A stretch of DNA of 64,000 nt from Vibrio sp. CB1-14 (lineage in GTDB: Bacteria; Pseudomonadota; Gammaproteobacteria; Enterobacterales; Vibrionaceae): assembly GCF_040412085.2 (NCBI RefSeq), contig NZ_CP115920.1, positions 1,178,001 to 1,242,000 on the forward strand, read 5' to 3'. The notes under the pieces are model-generated. The model was not told the origin of the DNA and searched no databases. It was given only the letters and a program-made list of their open reading frames with translations. The translations under genes were made by a program, and so were the position numbers. Shown here in pieces: positions 1 to 8,115 of this stretch; position 1 is the first letter of the stretch, and every line of letters starts with the position of its first letter.

Positions 1-359
1 CGGACACCAATGTATGGGTGATGCAGCGTAAAGAAGGCCGCGTCGGCAAAGGTCCAGGTAAAACCACAGGTTGGATCCACAAAAAGACCCTTGAGAAGCG
101 CGGCGTCCATCTACTTGGCGGTGTCACTTACGACAAGATTGATGCAGAAGGTCTTCACATCACGGTGAAGGGCGAATCAAAACTCATCCCTGCCGACAAA
201 GTGGTGATTTGTGCCGGACAGGAACAGGTGAAGCCGTTTGAAAATCAATGGCCGGAGTTTGGTGACAAGCTGCATGTCATTGGCGGTGCGGACTATGCGG
301 GTGAACTTGATGCCGTGCGAGCGATTCGACAAGGTGTTGAGCTAGCCGCCAAGCTATAA
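1..359 (+). CDS. fadH: 2,4-dienoyl-CoA reductase (NADPH), C-terminal end
   Basis: This is the last 118 codons of a reading frame that enters from the left edge. It resembles the C-terminal pyridine-nucleotide domain of FadH, which reduces 2,4-dienoyl-CoA intermediates during beta-oxidation of unsaturated fatty acids. Recognisable landmarks are the segments VWVMQRK, GKTTGWIH, VVICAGQE and HVIGGADYAGELDA, in the same order as in E. coli FadH. The FMN and Fe-S portions lie outside the window. The stop codon is at 357-359. Assignment rests on remembered family similarity of this tail only. Confidence 0.88.
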   Translation, partial: DTNVWVMQRKEGRVGKGPGKTTGWIHKKTLEKRGVHLLGGVTYDKIDAEGLHITVKGESKLIPADKVVICAGQEQVKPFENQWPEFGDKLHVIGGADYAGELDAVRAIRQGVELAAKL

Positions 360-521
360 GCAAACTAACACAGTCCGAACCAAAACTTCTGGGCTGACGT
401 GCTTGCTGCTGCACAACTGGCACGTCAATCCAGAGCCACTAAATGAGATCGGTTCTCATTGTTGGTGCGTAAAGGTTAACGTTTTGTTATTATGGCGAAA
501 CGATAATAAGAGGTATGTGTT

Positions 522-1070
522 ATGGATGCTTTAGACCTGTTGCTTAACCGACGCTCAATAGCCAAACTTTCCGACCCCGCACCAGAAGGGGTTGCACTAG
601 AAAATATCATTAAAGCGGGACTACGAGCTCCCGATCATGCTGGATTGACGCCTTGGAGATTTGTTCTCGCTCAAGGAGACGGTCGCCAGAAACTCGCTGA
701 TATACTTGCTAACGCCGCTACTCTTGCGGGAAGTGACACCGCTGTTATAGAAAAAGCACAGAAAGCGCCGTTTCGCGCCCCACTGGTGATCACGGTTATC
801 GCCAAGGTGACGCCGCATGAGAAAGTGCCTGCGTTTGAGCAACACCTATCAGCAGGCTGCGCGGTACAAGCGATGCAAATGGCCGCGGTAGCACAAGGTT
901 TTCAAGCGTTTTGGCGTTCAGGAAAATGGATGTTTGATGACACTGTCCGCCAGGCGTTTGAGCTTGAAGGTGACGATCAAATTGTTGGTTTTCTCTATGT
1001 CGGCACCCCTGGATGCACGCCAATGAAAGTGCCAGAGCGAGAGCTTGGCAAATTTGTGCAGTTTTTATAA
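522..1070 (+). CDS. ydjA: NAD(P)H nitroreductase, YdjA type
   Basis: A 182-residue small nitroreductase-fold flavoprotein, closely resembling E. coli YdjA. The N-terminal MDALDLLLNRRS holds the Arg/Ser segment that contacts FMN in this family, RAPDHAGLTPWRF follows at about 33-46, and SAGCAVQAMQMAAVAQGF at about 110-127 is the other well-conserved block. The family reduces nitro compounds and quinones, but the physiological substrate is unknown. The start is supported by GAGG about eight bases upstream. A strong hairpin follows the gene and probably ends the transcript before topB. Confidence 0.88.
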   Translation: MDALDLLLNRRSIAKLSDPAPEGVALENIIKAGLRAPDHAGLTPWRFVLAQGDGRQKLADILANAATLAGSDTAVIEKAQKAPFRAPLVITVIAKVTPHEKVPAFEQHLSAGCAVQAMQMAAVAQGFQAFWRSGKWMFDDTVRQAFELEGDDQIVGFLYVGTPGCTPMKVPERELGKFVQFL

Positions 1071-1148
1071 CAGCGGCTTTTTATAGCAGCCGTTTTTTGT
1101 AACCGAGATGGATTAACTGGCTATTTATACAGTTTTTTCTTGATTCGC

Positions 1149-1183
1149 AAAGGTAAGCTTAGTTAAGCTTACCTTTATTTTTT
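1149..1183 (+). terminator. Intrinsic terminator after ydjA
   Basis: A perfect 13-bp inverted repeat (1149-1161 with 1164-1176) is followed by ATTTTTT. It lies only 16 bp before the topB start codon, so it should separate ydjA from topB transcription or attenuate read-through into topB. Confidence 0.75.
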
Positions 1184-1199
1184 CGACTCATTTCATTTT

Positions 1200-3164
1200 A
1201 TGACGCGTCTCTTCATTGCAGAAAAACCCAGCCTTGGCAGAGCGATTGCCGCCGCCTTACCTAACCCTCAGAAAAAAGGGGATGGGTTTATTCAATGTGG
1301 GAACGGCGATGTCGTTACTTGGTGTATTGGACACTTGTTGGAGCAAGTTGAGCCAGACGTTTATGACGAGCGCTACAAAAAATGGAATCTCGCCGATCTT
1401 CCGATTGTGCCCGACCAGTGGCAGTTAAGACCGAGAAAAAGCGCCTCCAAGCAGCTTACAGCGGTTAAGAAGTTACTTAAAACCGCGACGCAAATCGTCA
1501 ACGCCGGTGACCCAGATAGAGAAGGGCAACTGCTGGTGGATGAAGTCATCGATTACTGCAAAGTCCCTAAGTCTAAGAAGGAGACCGCTCAGCGCCTGCT
1601 GATCAGCGACCTTAACTTACCTGCGGTAAAAAAAGCGCTCAATAATATGCGCATGAACCGCGAGTTTGTGCCTTTGTCAGTTTCTGCATTGGCGCGTTCA
1701 CGTGCTGATTGGCTCTATGGCATGAACATGTCCCGCGCTTATACTTTGCTTGGTCAAAAGGCTGGTTATCAGGGCGTACTGTCAGTTGGACGTGTGCAAA
1801 CGCCGGTATTGGGATTGGTCGTTCGCCGAGATGAAGAGATTGAGAACTTTGTACCTCGTGATTATTTTACTTTGCACGCCTTGATCCCATACCAAGACAA
1901 TGGCCCCGCATTCGATATTCGCGCCAAATGGCGACCGAGTGAAGCGTGTAAGCCATGGCAAGATGAAGAAGGGCGTGTTCTTAATCGTAAACTGGTCGAG
2001 AACGTGGCACAGCGTATTCAAGGTCAGCCCGCTAAAGTTATTAAGTCCGAGCATAAGTCAACCAAACAAAACGCGCCGCTGCCTTATTCTCTGTCAGCGC
2101 TGCAAATTGACGCCGCGAAACGCTACAACATGAGTGCGCAACAAGTGCTGGATGTGTGTCAGGCGTTGTATGAGAAGCACAAGCTGATTACTTATCCGCG
2201 CTCAGACAACCGCTACTTGCCAAAAGATCACTTCTATCAAGCCAAGGACGTACTCGCGGCGATCAAAAACAACAGCCAAGAGTATTCCGCAGCGGTTGAT
2301 GGTGCAGACAGCAGTCGCAAGTCTAAAGCTTGGAATGACAGTAAAGTGGATGCCCACCACGCGATTATCCCAACGCCTAAAAAGACAAGCATGGTGCTCT
2401 CTGGATTTGAAGAGAAAGTCTATGGCTTAATTGCACGACAGTATGTGATGCAGTTTTATCCGGCCGCCGTGTATGCCGAAGCCATGTTGGAGTTCGATAT
2501 TCAGGGTGGTCAGTTCGTCGCAAAGGGCAAGCGTCTGCAAGAGCCTGGGTGGCGAGTATTGCTAGGTAATAGCGCTAATGATCAAGAAGAAGGTGTGGAT
2601 GCCGTTCCACCGCTTGAGGTCGGCACCGTTCTCACGTGTCGTGAGGGGCAAATTGGTGAGAAGAAAACCGAGCCACCGCGCCACTTTACTGAAGCCACTT
2701 TGCTGCAAGCGATGACCGGCATCAGCCGTTTCGTTGAAGATAAATCACTGAAAAAGATCTTGCGTGATACCGATGGTATCGGCACAGAAGCGACTCGCGC
2801 AGGCATTCTAGATACGCTATTTAAACGCCAGCTACTAAGCCGTCAGGGCAAGTCTGTGATGTCGACACCCGCAGGTCGAGGTCTTATCCATGCGCTGCCT
2901 GATGAATCAACCTATCCAGATATGACGGCGCATTGGGAGTTTCAGCTACAAGGTATGACGGAAAAGACCCAGTCGTATGGGCCTTTTATGTCGGATTTGA
3001 ATGTAAAGCTGGATCAGTTGATGGGGCAAGTGAAAACTGGCCCGATTCCAGACTCGCTGCGTAATCTACCGAAAGTGGAAAAGCCAGCTTTCAAAAAGTA
3101 CAAAAAGCGCCGCGCCGCAGGTAGCTCAACAGGAAAGCGCCGCAGTAAACCTAAAGCGAGCTAA
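1200..3164 (+). CDS. topB: DNA topoisomerase III
   Basis: 654 residues, the usual length of bacterial TopB. The N-terminal TOPRIM domain begins RLFIAEKPSLGRAIA and carries the acidic metal site DPDREG at 104-109. The active-site tyrosine is Y332 within ITYPRSDNRYLP. The end is a basic tail (KKYKKRRAAG onward) typical of the nucleic-acid-binding C terminus. The enzyme is a type IA topoisomerase that decatenates and relaxes DNA through single-strand passage. The ATG at 1200 has no strong ribosome-binding site, but the conserved TOPRIM strand begins two residues later, so the start is constrained. Confidence 0.95.
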   Translation: MTRLFIAEKPSLGRAIAAALPNPQKKGDGFIQCGNGDVVTWCIGHLLEQVEPDVYDERYKKWNLADLPIVPDQWQLRPRKSASKQLTAVKKLLKTATQIVNAGDPDREGQLLVDEVIDYCKVPKSKKETAQRLLISDLNLPAVKKALNNMRMNREFVPLSVSALARSRADWLYGMNMSRAYTLLGQKAGYQGVLSVGRVQTPVLGLVVRRDEEIENFVPRDYFTLHALIPYQDNGPAFDIRAKWRPSEACKPWQDEEGRVLNRKLVENVAQRIQGQPAKVIKSEHKSTKQNAPLPYSLSALQIDAAKRYNMSAQQVLDVCQALYEKHKLITYPRSDNRYLPKDHFYQAKDVLAAIKNNSQEYSAAVDGADSSRKSKAWNDSKVDAHHAIIPTPKKTSMVLSGFEEKVYGLIARQYVMQFYPAAVYAEAMLEFDIQGGQFVAKGKRLQEPGWRVLLGNSANDQEEGVDAVPPLEVGTVLTCREGQIGEKKTEPPRHFTEATLLQAMTGISRFVEDKSLKKILRDTDGIGTEATRAGILDTLFKRQLLSRQGKSVMSTPAGRGLIHALPDESTYPDMTAHWEFQLQGMTEKTQSYGPFMSDLNVKLDQLMGQVKTGPIPDSLRNLPKVEKPAFKKYKKRRAAGSSTGKRRSKPKAS

Positions 3165-3219
3165 TTGATCGCCCGCTGCTAGTATTTTTAGTTATTAATA
3201 GCGCTACCAAAGTGGAGAG

Positions 3220-3906
3220 TTACCAGGGTAGCTCTTCACCTTCAAAGTTCAAAAACTTACCAGAATCATCCAGAGAAGCATTGCGGATCACCTTGTACAA
3301 ACCGCTTGCTGATGCTGAGGTGGAAATAAGCGCATGTGGTCCGCCCATCTCGGTTTGCACCCAGCCAGGGTGGAGCGCCAGTACGGTAAAGCCTTGCGAG
3401 GTGAGATCGTTACTCAAGCTTTTCACGACAGAGTTAAGCGCTGCTTTTGATGAGCGATAGACATAACCGCCACCGGAGGTATTTTCTGTCATGCTGCCAA
3501 CCTTCGATGACAAGCAGGCAATGATTTTCACCGACGAATTGATGAGTTTTGGATACAGCAATTCAGTAAGTTTAAGCGGTGCGATACTGTTGATTTCAAA
3601 TACTTTGCGCCATTCTTCGACATCGGTATTACCGAAGCCGTAGCCTTTCGGACCGTAGTAGCCTGCGTTATTGATGAAGATGTCGATGTCCGGCAACGTT
3701 TGCACTAATTTCGCTACCGCGCCGTAATCAGTCACATCCAGCGTGTGCGTGGCTAGGTTCGATTCGCTCACTTCCAGAGAAAGCAGCTCGTGAGCGGAAC
3801 TGGCGCTGCGGTAGGTGGCATGAACCTTAAAGCCGGACTCTAAGTACTTTTTCGTCAAAGCGAGGCCGATACCTCGATTGGCTCCGGTTATGAAGACGGT
3901 TTTCAT
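3220..3906 (-). CDS. Short-chain dehydrogenase/reductase
   Basis: A 228-residue classical SDR. The cofactor motif TGANRGIG is at 7-14, NNAG at 79-82, and the catalytic set S133, Y150 and K154 (Y-R-S-S-K) is intact. It therefore should be an active NAD(P)H-dependent oxidoreductase, but the substrate cannot be deduced. The length and the NNAGYYGPKG region recall the C-factor/sniffer-like subgroup. GGAG lies eight bases upstream of the ATG. It converges on topB and diverges from the deacetylase-family gene at 3966. Confidence 0.85.
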   Translation of the reverse strand: MKTVFITGANRGIGLALTKKYLESGFKVHATYRSASSAHELLSLEVSESNLATHTLDVTDYGAVAKLVQTLPDIDIFINNAGYYGPKGYGFGNTDVEEWRKVFEINSIAPLKLTELLYPKLINSSVKIIACLSSKVGSMTENTSGGGYVYRSSKAALNSVVKSLSNDLTSQGFTVLALHPGWVQTEMGGPHALISTSASASGLYKVIRNASLDDSGKFLNFEGEELPW

Positions 3907-3965
3907 GTTGCTCTCCTAACGCTACTATGTTTTTGTGTCTTTGATTTAATTGAGAATAGAATACT

Positions 3966-4877
3966 TTGATTCCACTCATCTATCACCCTATTTACTCTGC
4001 GCTGCCATTGCCTGATGGGCATCGTTATCCAATTCGTAAATATCAGCTGCTTTATGAGGCGGTCGCAGAGCGCTATTCCAACTCGTCGCTATTTCGATTT
4101 GTCGAACCCCAAGCGCTTAGCGTGGCTGATATTAAACAGACCCATTGTCATACCTACACCGATAATTTAGTGTCTGGACTCCTGCCAGCTGCGAACATGC
4201 GCCGTATTGGCTTTCCTTGGAGTGAGAAGCTTATCGAGCGCACGCTGATTTCAACGGGTGGCACGGTACTCGCCGTTAAAGAAGCACTCGAAAATGGCTT
4301 AGCCATTCACTTAAGTGGCGGGTATCATCATGCCCATTTTGATTATGGTAGCGGTTTTTGTCTGTTTAATGATTTAGCCGTTTCGGCGCAGCACGCGATA
4401 TCGCAGGGCATCGATAAGGTACTGATTATAGACAGTGACGTTCACCATGGTGACGGCACCGCATCGTTGATGGCACAAAACTACCAAATCATCACACTCT
4501 CACTGCACTGTGATAAAAACTTCCCTGCGAGAAAACCCGATTCTGATTTCGACGTGCCATTTATTAAAGGTGCTGAGGATGACGATTTTTTGCAGAGCTT
4601 TAAGCAAGTGGTGCAATTTGCTCTCGATATTCATCAGCCTGACTTGGTGATCTTTGATGCTGGCGTTGATATCCACCAAGACGACGAACTTGGTTTCTTA
4701 AATGTCACCCTTGATGGCATACGTGAGCGAGACCGCTGGATGCTCGCTACTTGTCAGAAGCGTAACATTCCGATTGCGTGTGTGATTGGTGGTGGTTATC
4801 GCAGTAATCACGCAGATTTAGTGCCGATTCATATGTCGCTCATAGAAGCTGCGGCTAAGTTAAAGGAGTTAACATGA
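3966..4877 (+). CDS. Histone-deacetylase-family hydrolase
   Basis: 303 residues with the arginase/deacetylase-fold signature. H121-H122 lie in GYHHAHFDYGSGFC, zinc ligands D158 and H160 in DSDVHHGDGT, and the third zinc ligand D235 in DAGVDIHQDD. The bacterial relatives (AcuC and HDAC-like proteins) remove acetyl groups from lysines or small amines; which applies here is not visible. The start is TTG at 3966 with only a weak GAG upstream, chosen because the conserved segment LIYHPIYSA follows at once. Its end overlaps the Nudix gene by 4 bp (ATGA), so the two are co-transcribed. Confidence 0.85.
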   Translation: MIPLIYHPIYSALPLPDGHRYPIRKYQLLYEAVAERYSNSSLFRFVEPQALSVADIKQTHCHTYTDNLVSGLLPAANMRRIGFPWSEKLIERTLISTGGTVLAVKEALENGLAIHLSGGYHHAHFDYGSGFCLFNDLAVSAQHAISQGIDKVLIIDSDVHHGDGTASLMAQNYQIITLSLHCDKNFPARKPDSDFDVPFIKGAEDDDFLQSFKQVVQFALDIHQPDLVIFDAGVDIHQDDELGFLNVTLDGIRERDRWMLATCQKRNIPIACVIGGGYRSNHADLVPIHMSLIEAAAKLKELT

Positions 4878-5368
4878 AACATCGCATTCGCGCCGCAGGG
4901 ATAGCGGTTAACGACAATCGCATTTTGATGCTGCGCGTAAAAGATCCCTACTCTGGCGAATACTGGATCCCACCAGGTGGCGGCTTTGAAGCAGGAGATA
5001 TCAGTACTAAGCAGAGTTTGGTACGTGAGTTCAAAGAGGAAACGAACCTGGATGTCGATGTTGGCGAGCTCATTTGCGTGCGTGAGTTTTATGAGACTTC
5101 GGCAGAGCGCTACCATGTTGAGCTGTTTTATCACATTCCTGATTGGCAAGGTGAGCCTGGCCTTGGAAATCTCGTGGGGCTTAATGATGAAAGCTATATT
5201 CAAGAAGTGAAGTGGCTTGCTATTGATGAACTGTCGACCTTAAAAGTTTTCCCAGCAAACTTGGCGCAAGATGTGCTGCCGATAATTGAAGATCAGCGTT
5301 TTGCAACGCACCTTGGCAGCTACGTACAAGGTAAAGGGGATGAGATTAATGTTCTCGATGGCGAGTAA
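4874..5368 (+). CDS. Nudix hydrolase
   Basis: 164 residues with a Nudix box at 37-59 (GGFEAGD to REFKEETNL). The catalytic REUxEE core is complete, but the usual Gly after EEx is Asn57-58 region (EETNL), a tolerated change. Nudix enzymes cleave nucleoside diphosphates linked to another group. The substrate is unknown. Its ATG overlaps the stop of the deacetylase-family gene, implying translational coupling and perhaps a shared role in acetyl or ADP-ribose-type metabolism, which is inference. Confidence 0.85.
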   Translation: MKHRIRAAGIAVNDNRILMLRVKDPYSGEYWIPPGGGFEAGDISTKQSLVREFKEETNLDVDVGELICVREFYETSAERYHVELFYHIPDWQGEPGLGNLVGLNDESYIQEVKWLAIDELSTLKVFPANLAQDVLPIIEDQRFATHLGSYVQGKGDEINVLDGE

Positions 5369-5449
5369 TAGTGCTTAGCAGTGGATTAACACCCAAGAGA
5401 GCGCTATCATGCGCAGCCCATGAAAACCCGCTAGAGAATAGAGCCGTTT

Positions 5450-5647
5450 ATGAACAGAAAGAAGAAGGTCATCCAGATCCTGAAAGCGAAAGCGAAAAAA
5501 GGCAACGCTAAAAATCAGAAAAGCAACAAGCCGCGCTATATCTCAAAAGCTGAGCGCGCCAAAATGGAAGCGGAGCAAGCGGCGAATTCAGAGCAAGCTG
5601 AAGTGGTTGAAACGGTAGAAGCTACGGAAGGAACTGCAGATTCGTAG
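5450..5647 (+). CDS. Small basic DUF2986-family protein
   Basis: A 65-residue protein starting MNRKKKVIQILKAKAKK, with the block KPRYISKAERAKME at about 28-41 and an acidic tail. The pattern is that of DUF2986, a small protein family of Vibrio and relatives with no known role. The lysine-rich first half suggests nucleic-acid or ribosome contact, but this is only inference. It stands alone between the Nudix gene and a secreted protease. Confidence 0.75.
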   Translation: MNRKKKVIQILKAKAKKGNAKNQKSNKPRYISKAERAKMEAEQAANSEQAEVVETVEATEGTADS

Positions 5648-5903
5648 GTGTTTCAATCATCCTACTTTTCTCAAGCTATCCCGACGTCCTAACTTCACCT
5701 CGTCATCGTCACTTTGGCTGAACGTAGCTAGATTCAAATCACAGAGCCTGTAATTCGAGTAACATATCAGTTACGGTTGAGCCTATATCAACTCGTAAAA
5801 CCTCATACTCACCACCAAATCATCCGTTAGGTTCCAATAAGCCTGACTACTGTGAATGTGTAACACCTAGGTGTTTAACTCATTCACAGTAAGGAACCTT
5901 TTC

Positions 5904-7562
5904 ATGGATCGACCACTATCTGGCTCACGCTTGACTATTTGGCAAGGGTTGAGCTTAGCGCTAGCCGTGTCTAGCTTGAGTTTTTCTTCCCACGCACTGG
6001 TTAATGGCCAAACTGAGCTGCCTAGCGTTTCTAGCATAAGTACAACCAATCACACCCTAAGCGTGAGCTCTGAACAAACGGAATCGGCTCTTGTTACCTC
6101 AGAAGTGTTTGGTTTTTCTGAGCCAGGTGCGAGCTTTATCAAAGTGCATTTTCGCGATGTGGTATTGGCTGAAGGCGCAGCGATTGAAGTCGTGAGCAGT
6201 GACGGGAGTGAGCGTTATGTCTATAGCGCGAAGCACAACACCCCGATGACAATTGATAGTAGTCAAGGTGATGACGGCGTAACGCAGTTCGCTGCCATGT
6301 CGATAGCCGGTGATGCGGTTGAAGTGGCACTGATAGGCGAGGGCAGTGCGGTCGTTGACTATATTCAAGTTGGCTTACCTCAAGGCCAGCTTGAGCAAGT
6401 GATCAACGCGAGTCCTTCCGGAGAGGAGTCAATCTGTGGCTCGGATAACAAGCAAGCTGTAGCGTGTTTTGATGATAAATATGGGAAAGAGGTGGAGCAC
6501 AGTAAACCTGTTGCGCGCATTCTCATTGGTGGTAGAAGTCTATGTACCGCGTGGCGTGTTGGTCCCAACAACCATATGATGACCAACAATCACTGTATTG
6601 AGTCGGCGAGTGAAGCTGCAAACACTGAAGTATGGTTTAACTATCAGCTCAGTCAATGTGGTGGCAGCCGAGGCACGGTAGTGAAGGTGCAAGCCGACAA
6701 GCTGCTGGAAACGGGCTACGACTTGGACTTTAGTCTGTTTACTGTTAAAAACTTTTCGACCATTCAATCCTTCGGTTATCTTGGCCTCGACCCACGTATT
6801 CCAAGCTTGTTAGAGACCATTTACATACCTCAGCACCCAGGTGGTCGTTTGAAAGAGCTTGGCGTAGAAACAGACAGCGGTGCACGTTGTGTGGTAGACC
6901 GACCGGTAACCAACGGTCGCGGCAGTAATACGGATTCTGGCTATCTTTGTGATACCGAAGGCGGCTCGTCGGGCTCTCCGGTACTGGCCGCGAGCAGCCA
7001 TCGTGTTGTTGCCTTGCACCATTTGGGCGGCTGCTACAACAAAGGCGCCCACATCAGCAAAATTTGGCCTTTAGTTTCCTCGCACTTTCCGGCTGGTGTC
7101 CCTACTAGCAATGTCGGCAGCCCATCGGGTGGTAATCAGGCTCCTATCGCTCAAATGGATGTGAATTGCACCGCACTCTCTTGCCAGTTTAACGCCAATC
7201 AATCTAGCGACTCTGATGGCAACATTGCCAATTACAGCTGGCGATTTGGTGATGGGGCGAGCAGTCAAGGCGTAAGCGTCAGCCATAGCTACGTATCATC
7301 GGGGCAATACACAGTGGCACTAACTGTTACCGACAATCAAGGCCTGTCAGACTCTACAACTCAGGTGGTCAGCGTACAAGACAGTTCCAATGGCACTTGT
7401 GGTGCGCTCACTTCGTGGTCGGCTTCTCAAACTTATTTAGGCGGTGATAACGTGCAACATCAAGGCTCTAAATATCAAGCTAAATGGTGGACACGCGGTG
7501 ATAACCCTGCTGATATCTCAGCGCAGTGGGATGTGTGGACGTTGGTCGGGGCTTGTCAGTAG
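5904..7562 (+). CDS. Secreted trypsin-like serine protease with PKD and chitin-binding-like domains
   Basis: 552 residues from the ATG at 5904, which has AAGGAA eight bases upstream; a GTG at 5871 in frame lacks a site. A signal peptide ends near SFSSHA at about residue 31. The catalytic triad can be read as H230 (TNNHC), D275 (LDFSLF) and S356 (GGSSGSP), with many cysteines, like the lysyl-endopeptidase type of S1 proteases. A PKD domain follows at about 415-490 (NQAPIAQ to VSVQD), and the end (about 500-552, CGALTSWSASQTYLGG) resembles a CBM5/12 chitin-binding module. It is probably exported to degrade protein in chitin-rich matter. Confidence 0.85.
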   Translation: MDRPLSGSRLTIWQGLSLALAVSSLSFSSHALVNGQTELPSVSSISTTNHTLSVSSEQTESALVTSEVFGFSEPGASFIKVHFRDVVLAEGAAIEVVSSDGSERYVYSAKHNTPMTIDSSQGDDGVTQFAAMSIAGDAVEVALIGEGSAVVDYIQVGLPQGQLEQVINASPSGEESICGSDNKQAVACFDDKYGKEVEHSKPVARILIGGRSLCTAWRVGPNNHMMTNNHCIESASEAANTEVWFNYQLSQCGGSRGTVVKVQADKLLETGYDLDFSLFTVKNFSTIQSFGYLGLDPRIPSLLETIYIPQHPGGRLKELGVETDSGARCVVDRPVTNGRGSNTDSGYLCDTEGGSSGSPVLAASSHRVVALHHLGGCYNKGAHISKIWPLVSSHFPAGVPTSNVGSPSGGNQAPIAQMDVNCTALSCQFNANQSSDSDGNIANYSWRFGDGASSQGVSVSHSYVSSGQYTVALTVTDNQGLSDSTTQVVSVQDSSNGTCGALTSWSASQTYLGGDNVQHQGSKYQAKWWTRGDNPADISAQWDVWTLVGACQ

Positions 7563-7618
7563 ATAGAAGCTGAAAATTGCAGTATGTCTGACAATAGTAG
7601 AGATGCTAATGCTCGTTT

Positions 7619-7647
7619 AAATGCCTCACGTTTGTAAGGCATTTTTT
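7619..7647. terminator. Terminator between convergent protease genes
   Basis: AAATGCCT (7619-7626) pairs with AGGCATTT (7637-7644), followed by a T run. It lies 3' of both the S1 protease gene and the convergent gene at 7660, and can serve the plus strand at least. Confidence 0.65.
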
Positions 7648-7659
7648 AGTCATTAAGCG

Positions 7660-8103
7660 CTACTGCTGCAAATATTTACTACTATTGAGCTCAATCTTTG
7701 ATGCTTTCACGCGACTATCCGCATTGAGGTAATCGCTGATCGCGAGTAGATCTTGGCCTTGTGATGCACGAAGCACTGCTGACTCACCTTGTGCGAAGAC
7801 CACTTCAAGCTTTAGCTCGGTAGCAACTGCTTTGGCATCTTTGGCATTGTCGACGGTAATAAACACCAGCCCAGTCGCCTTGGAGACGTTACTGAATGGG
7901 TTTTTAAACACTTCATCACCCACGTGGAGTTCAGCCACGTTAGCAATTTCGTCGACGGATAGCGTGCGATACGGTTCGCCATTGACTTCTAGCGCATTAG
8001 AAGGAGCAAAGAGATCGGGTGTTGCTTGTTCGGCTAGCTGTTTTGCATTCGCACTGGAGACTGCCATCGTTAGCGCAAGAATTGAGAATGTAATTGTTTT
8101 CAT
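7660..8103 (-). CDS. VvsB/ORF2-like secreted chaperone for the adjacent subtilase
   Basis: 147 residues with a clear signal peptide (MKTITFSILALTMAVSSANA). It lies 12 bp downstream of a kexin-like subtilase gene on the same strand. In Aeromonas ASP and Vibrio VvsA systems, a small secreted protein encoded just downstream (ORF2, VvsB) is needed for folding of the protease. Size, export signal and position fit that role. The assignment comes mainly from context, since no catalytic motif is expected. An inhibitor role is the alternative. Confidence 0.65.
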   Translation of the reverse strand: MKTITFSILALTMAVSSANAKQLAEQATPDLFAPSNALEVNGEPYRTLSVDEIANVAELHVGDEVFKNPFSNVSKATGLVFITVDNAKDAKAVATELKLEVVFAQGESAVLRASQGQDLLAISDYLNADSRVKASKIELNSSKYLQQ

Positions 8104-8115
8104 GAGGTGGGCTCC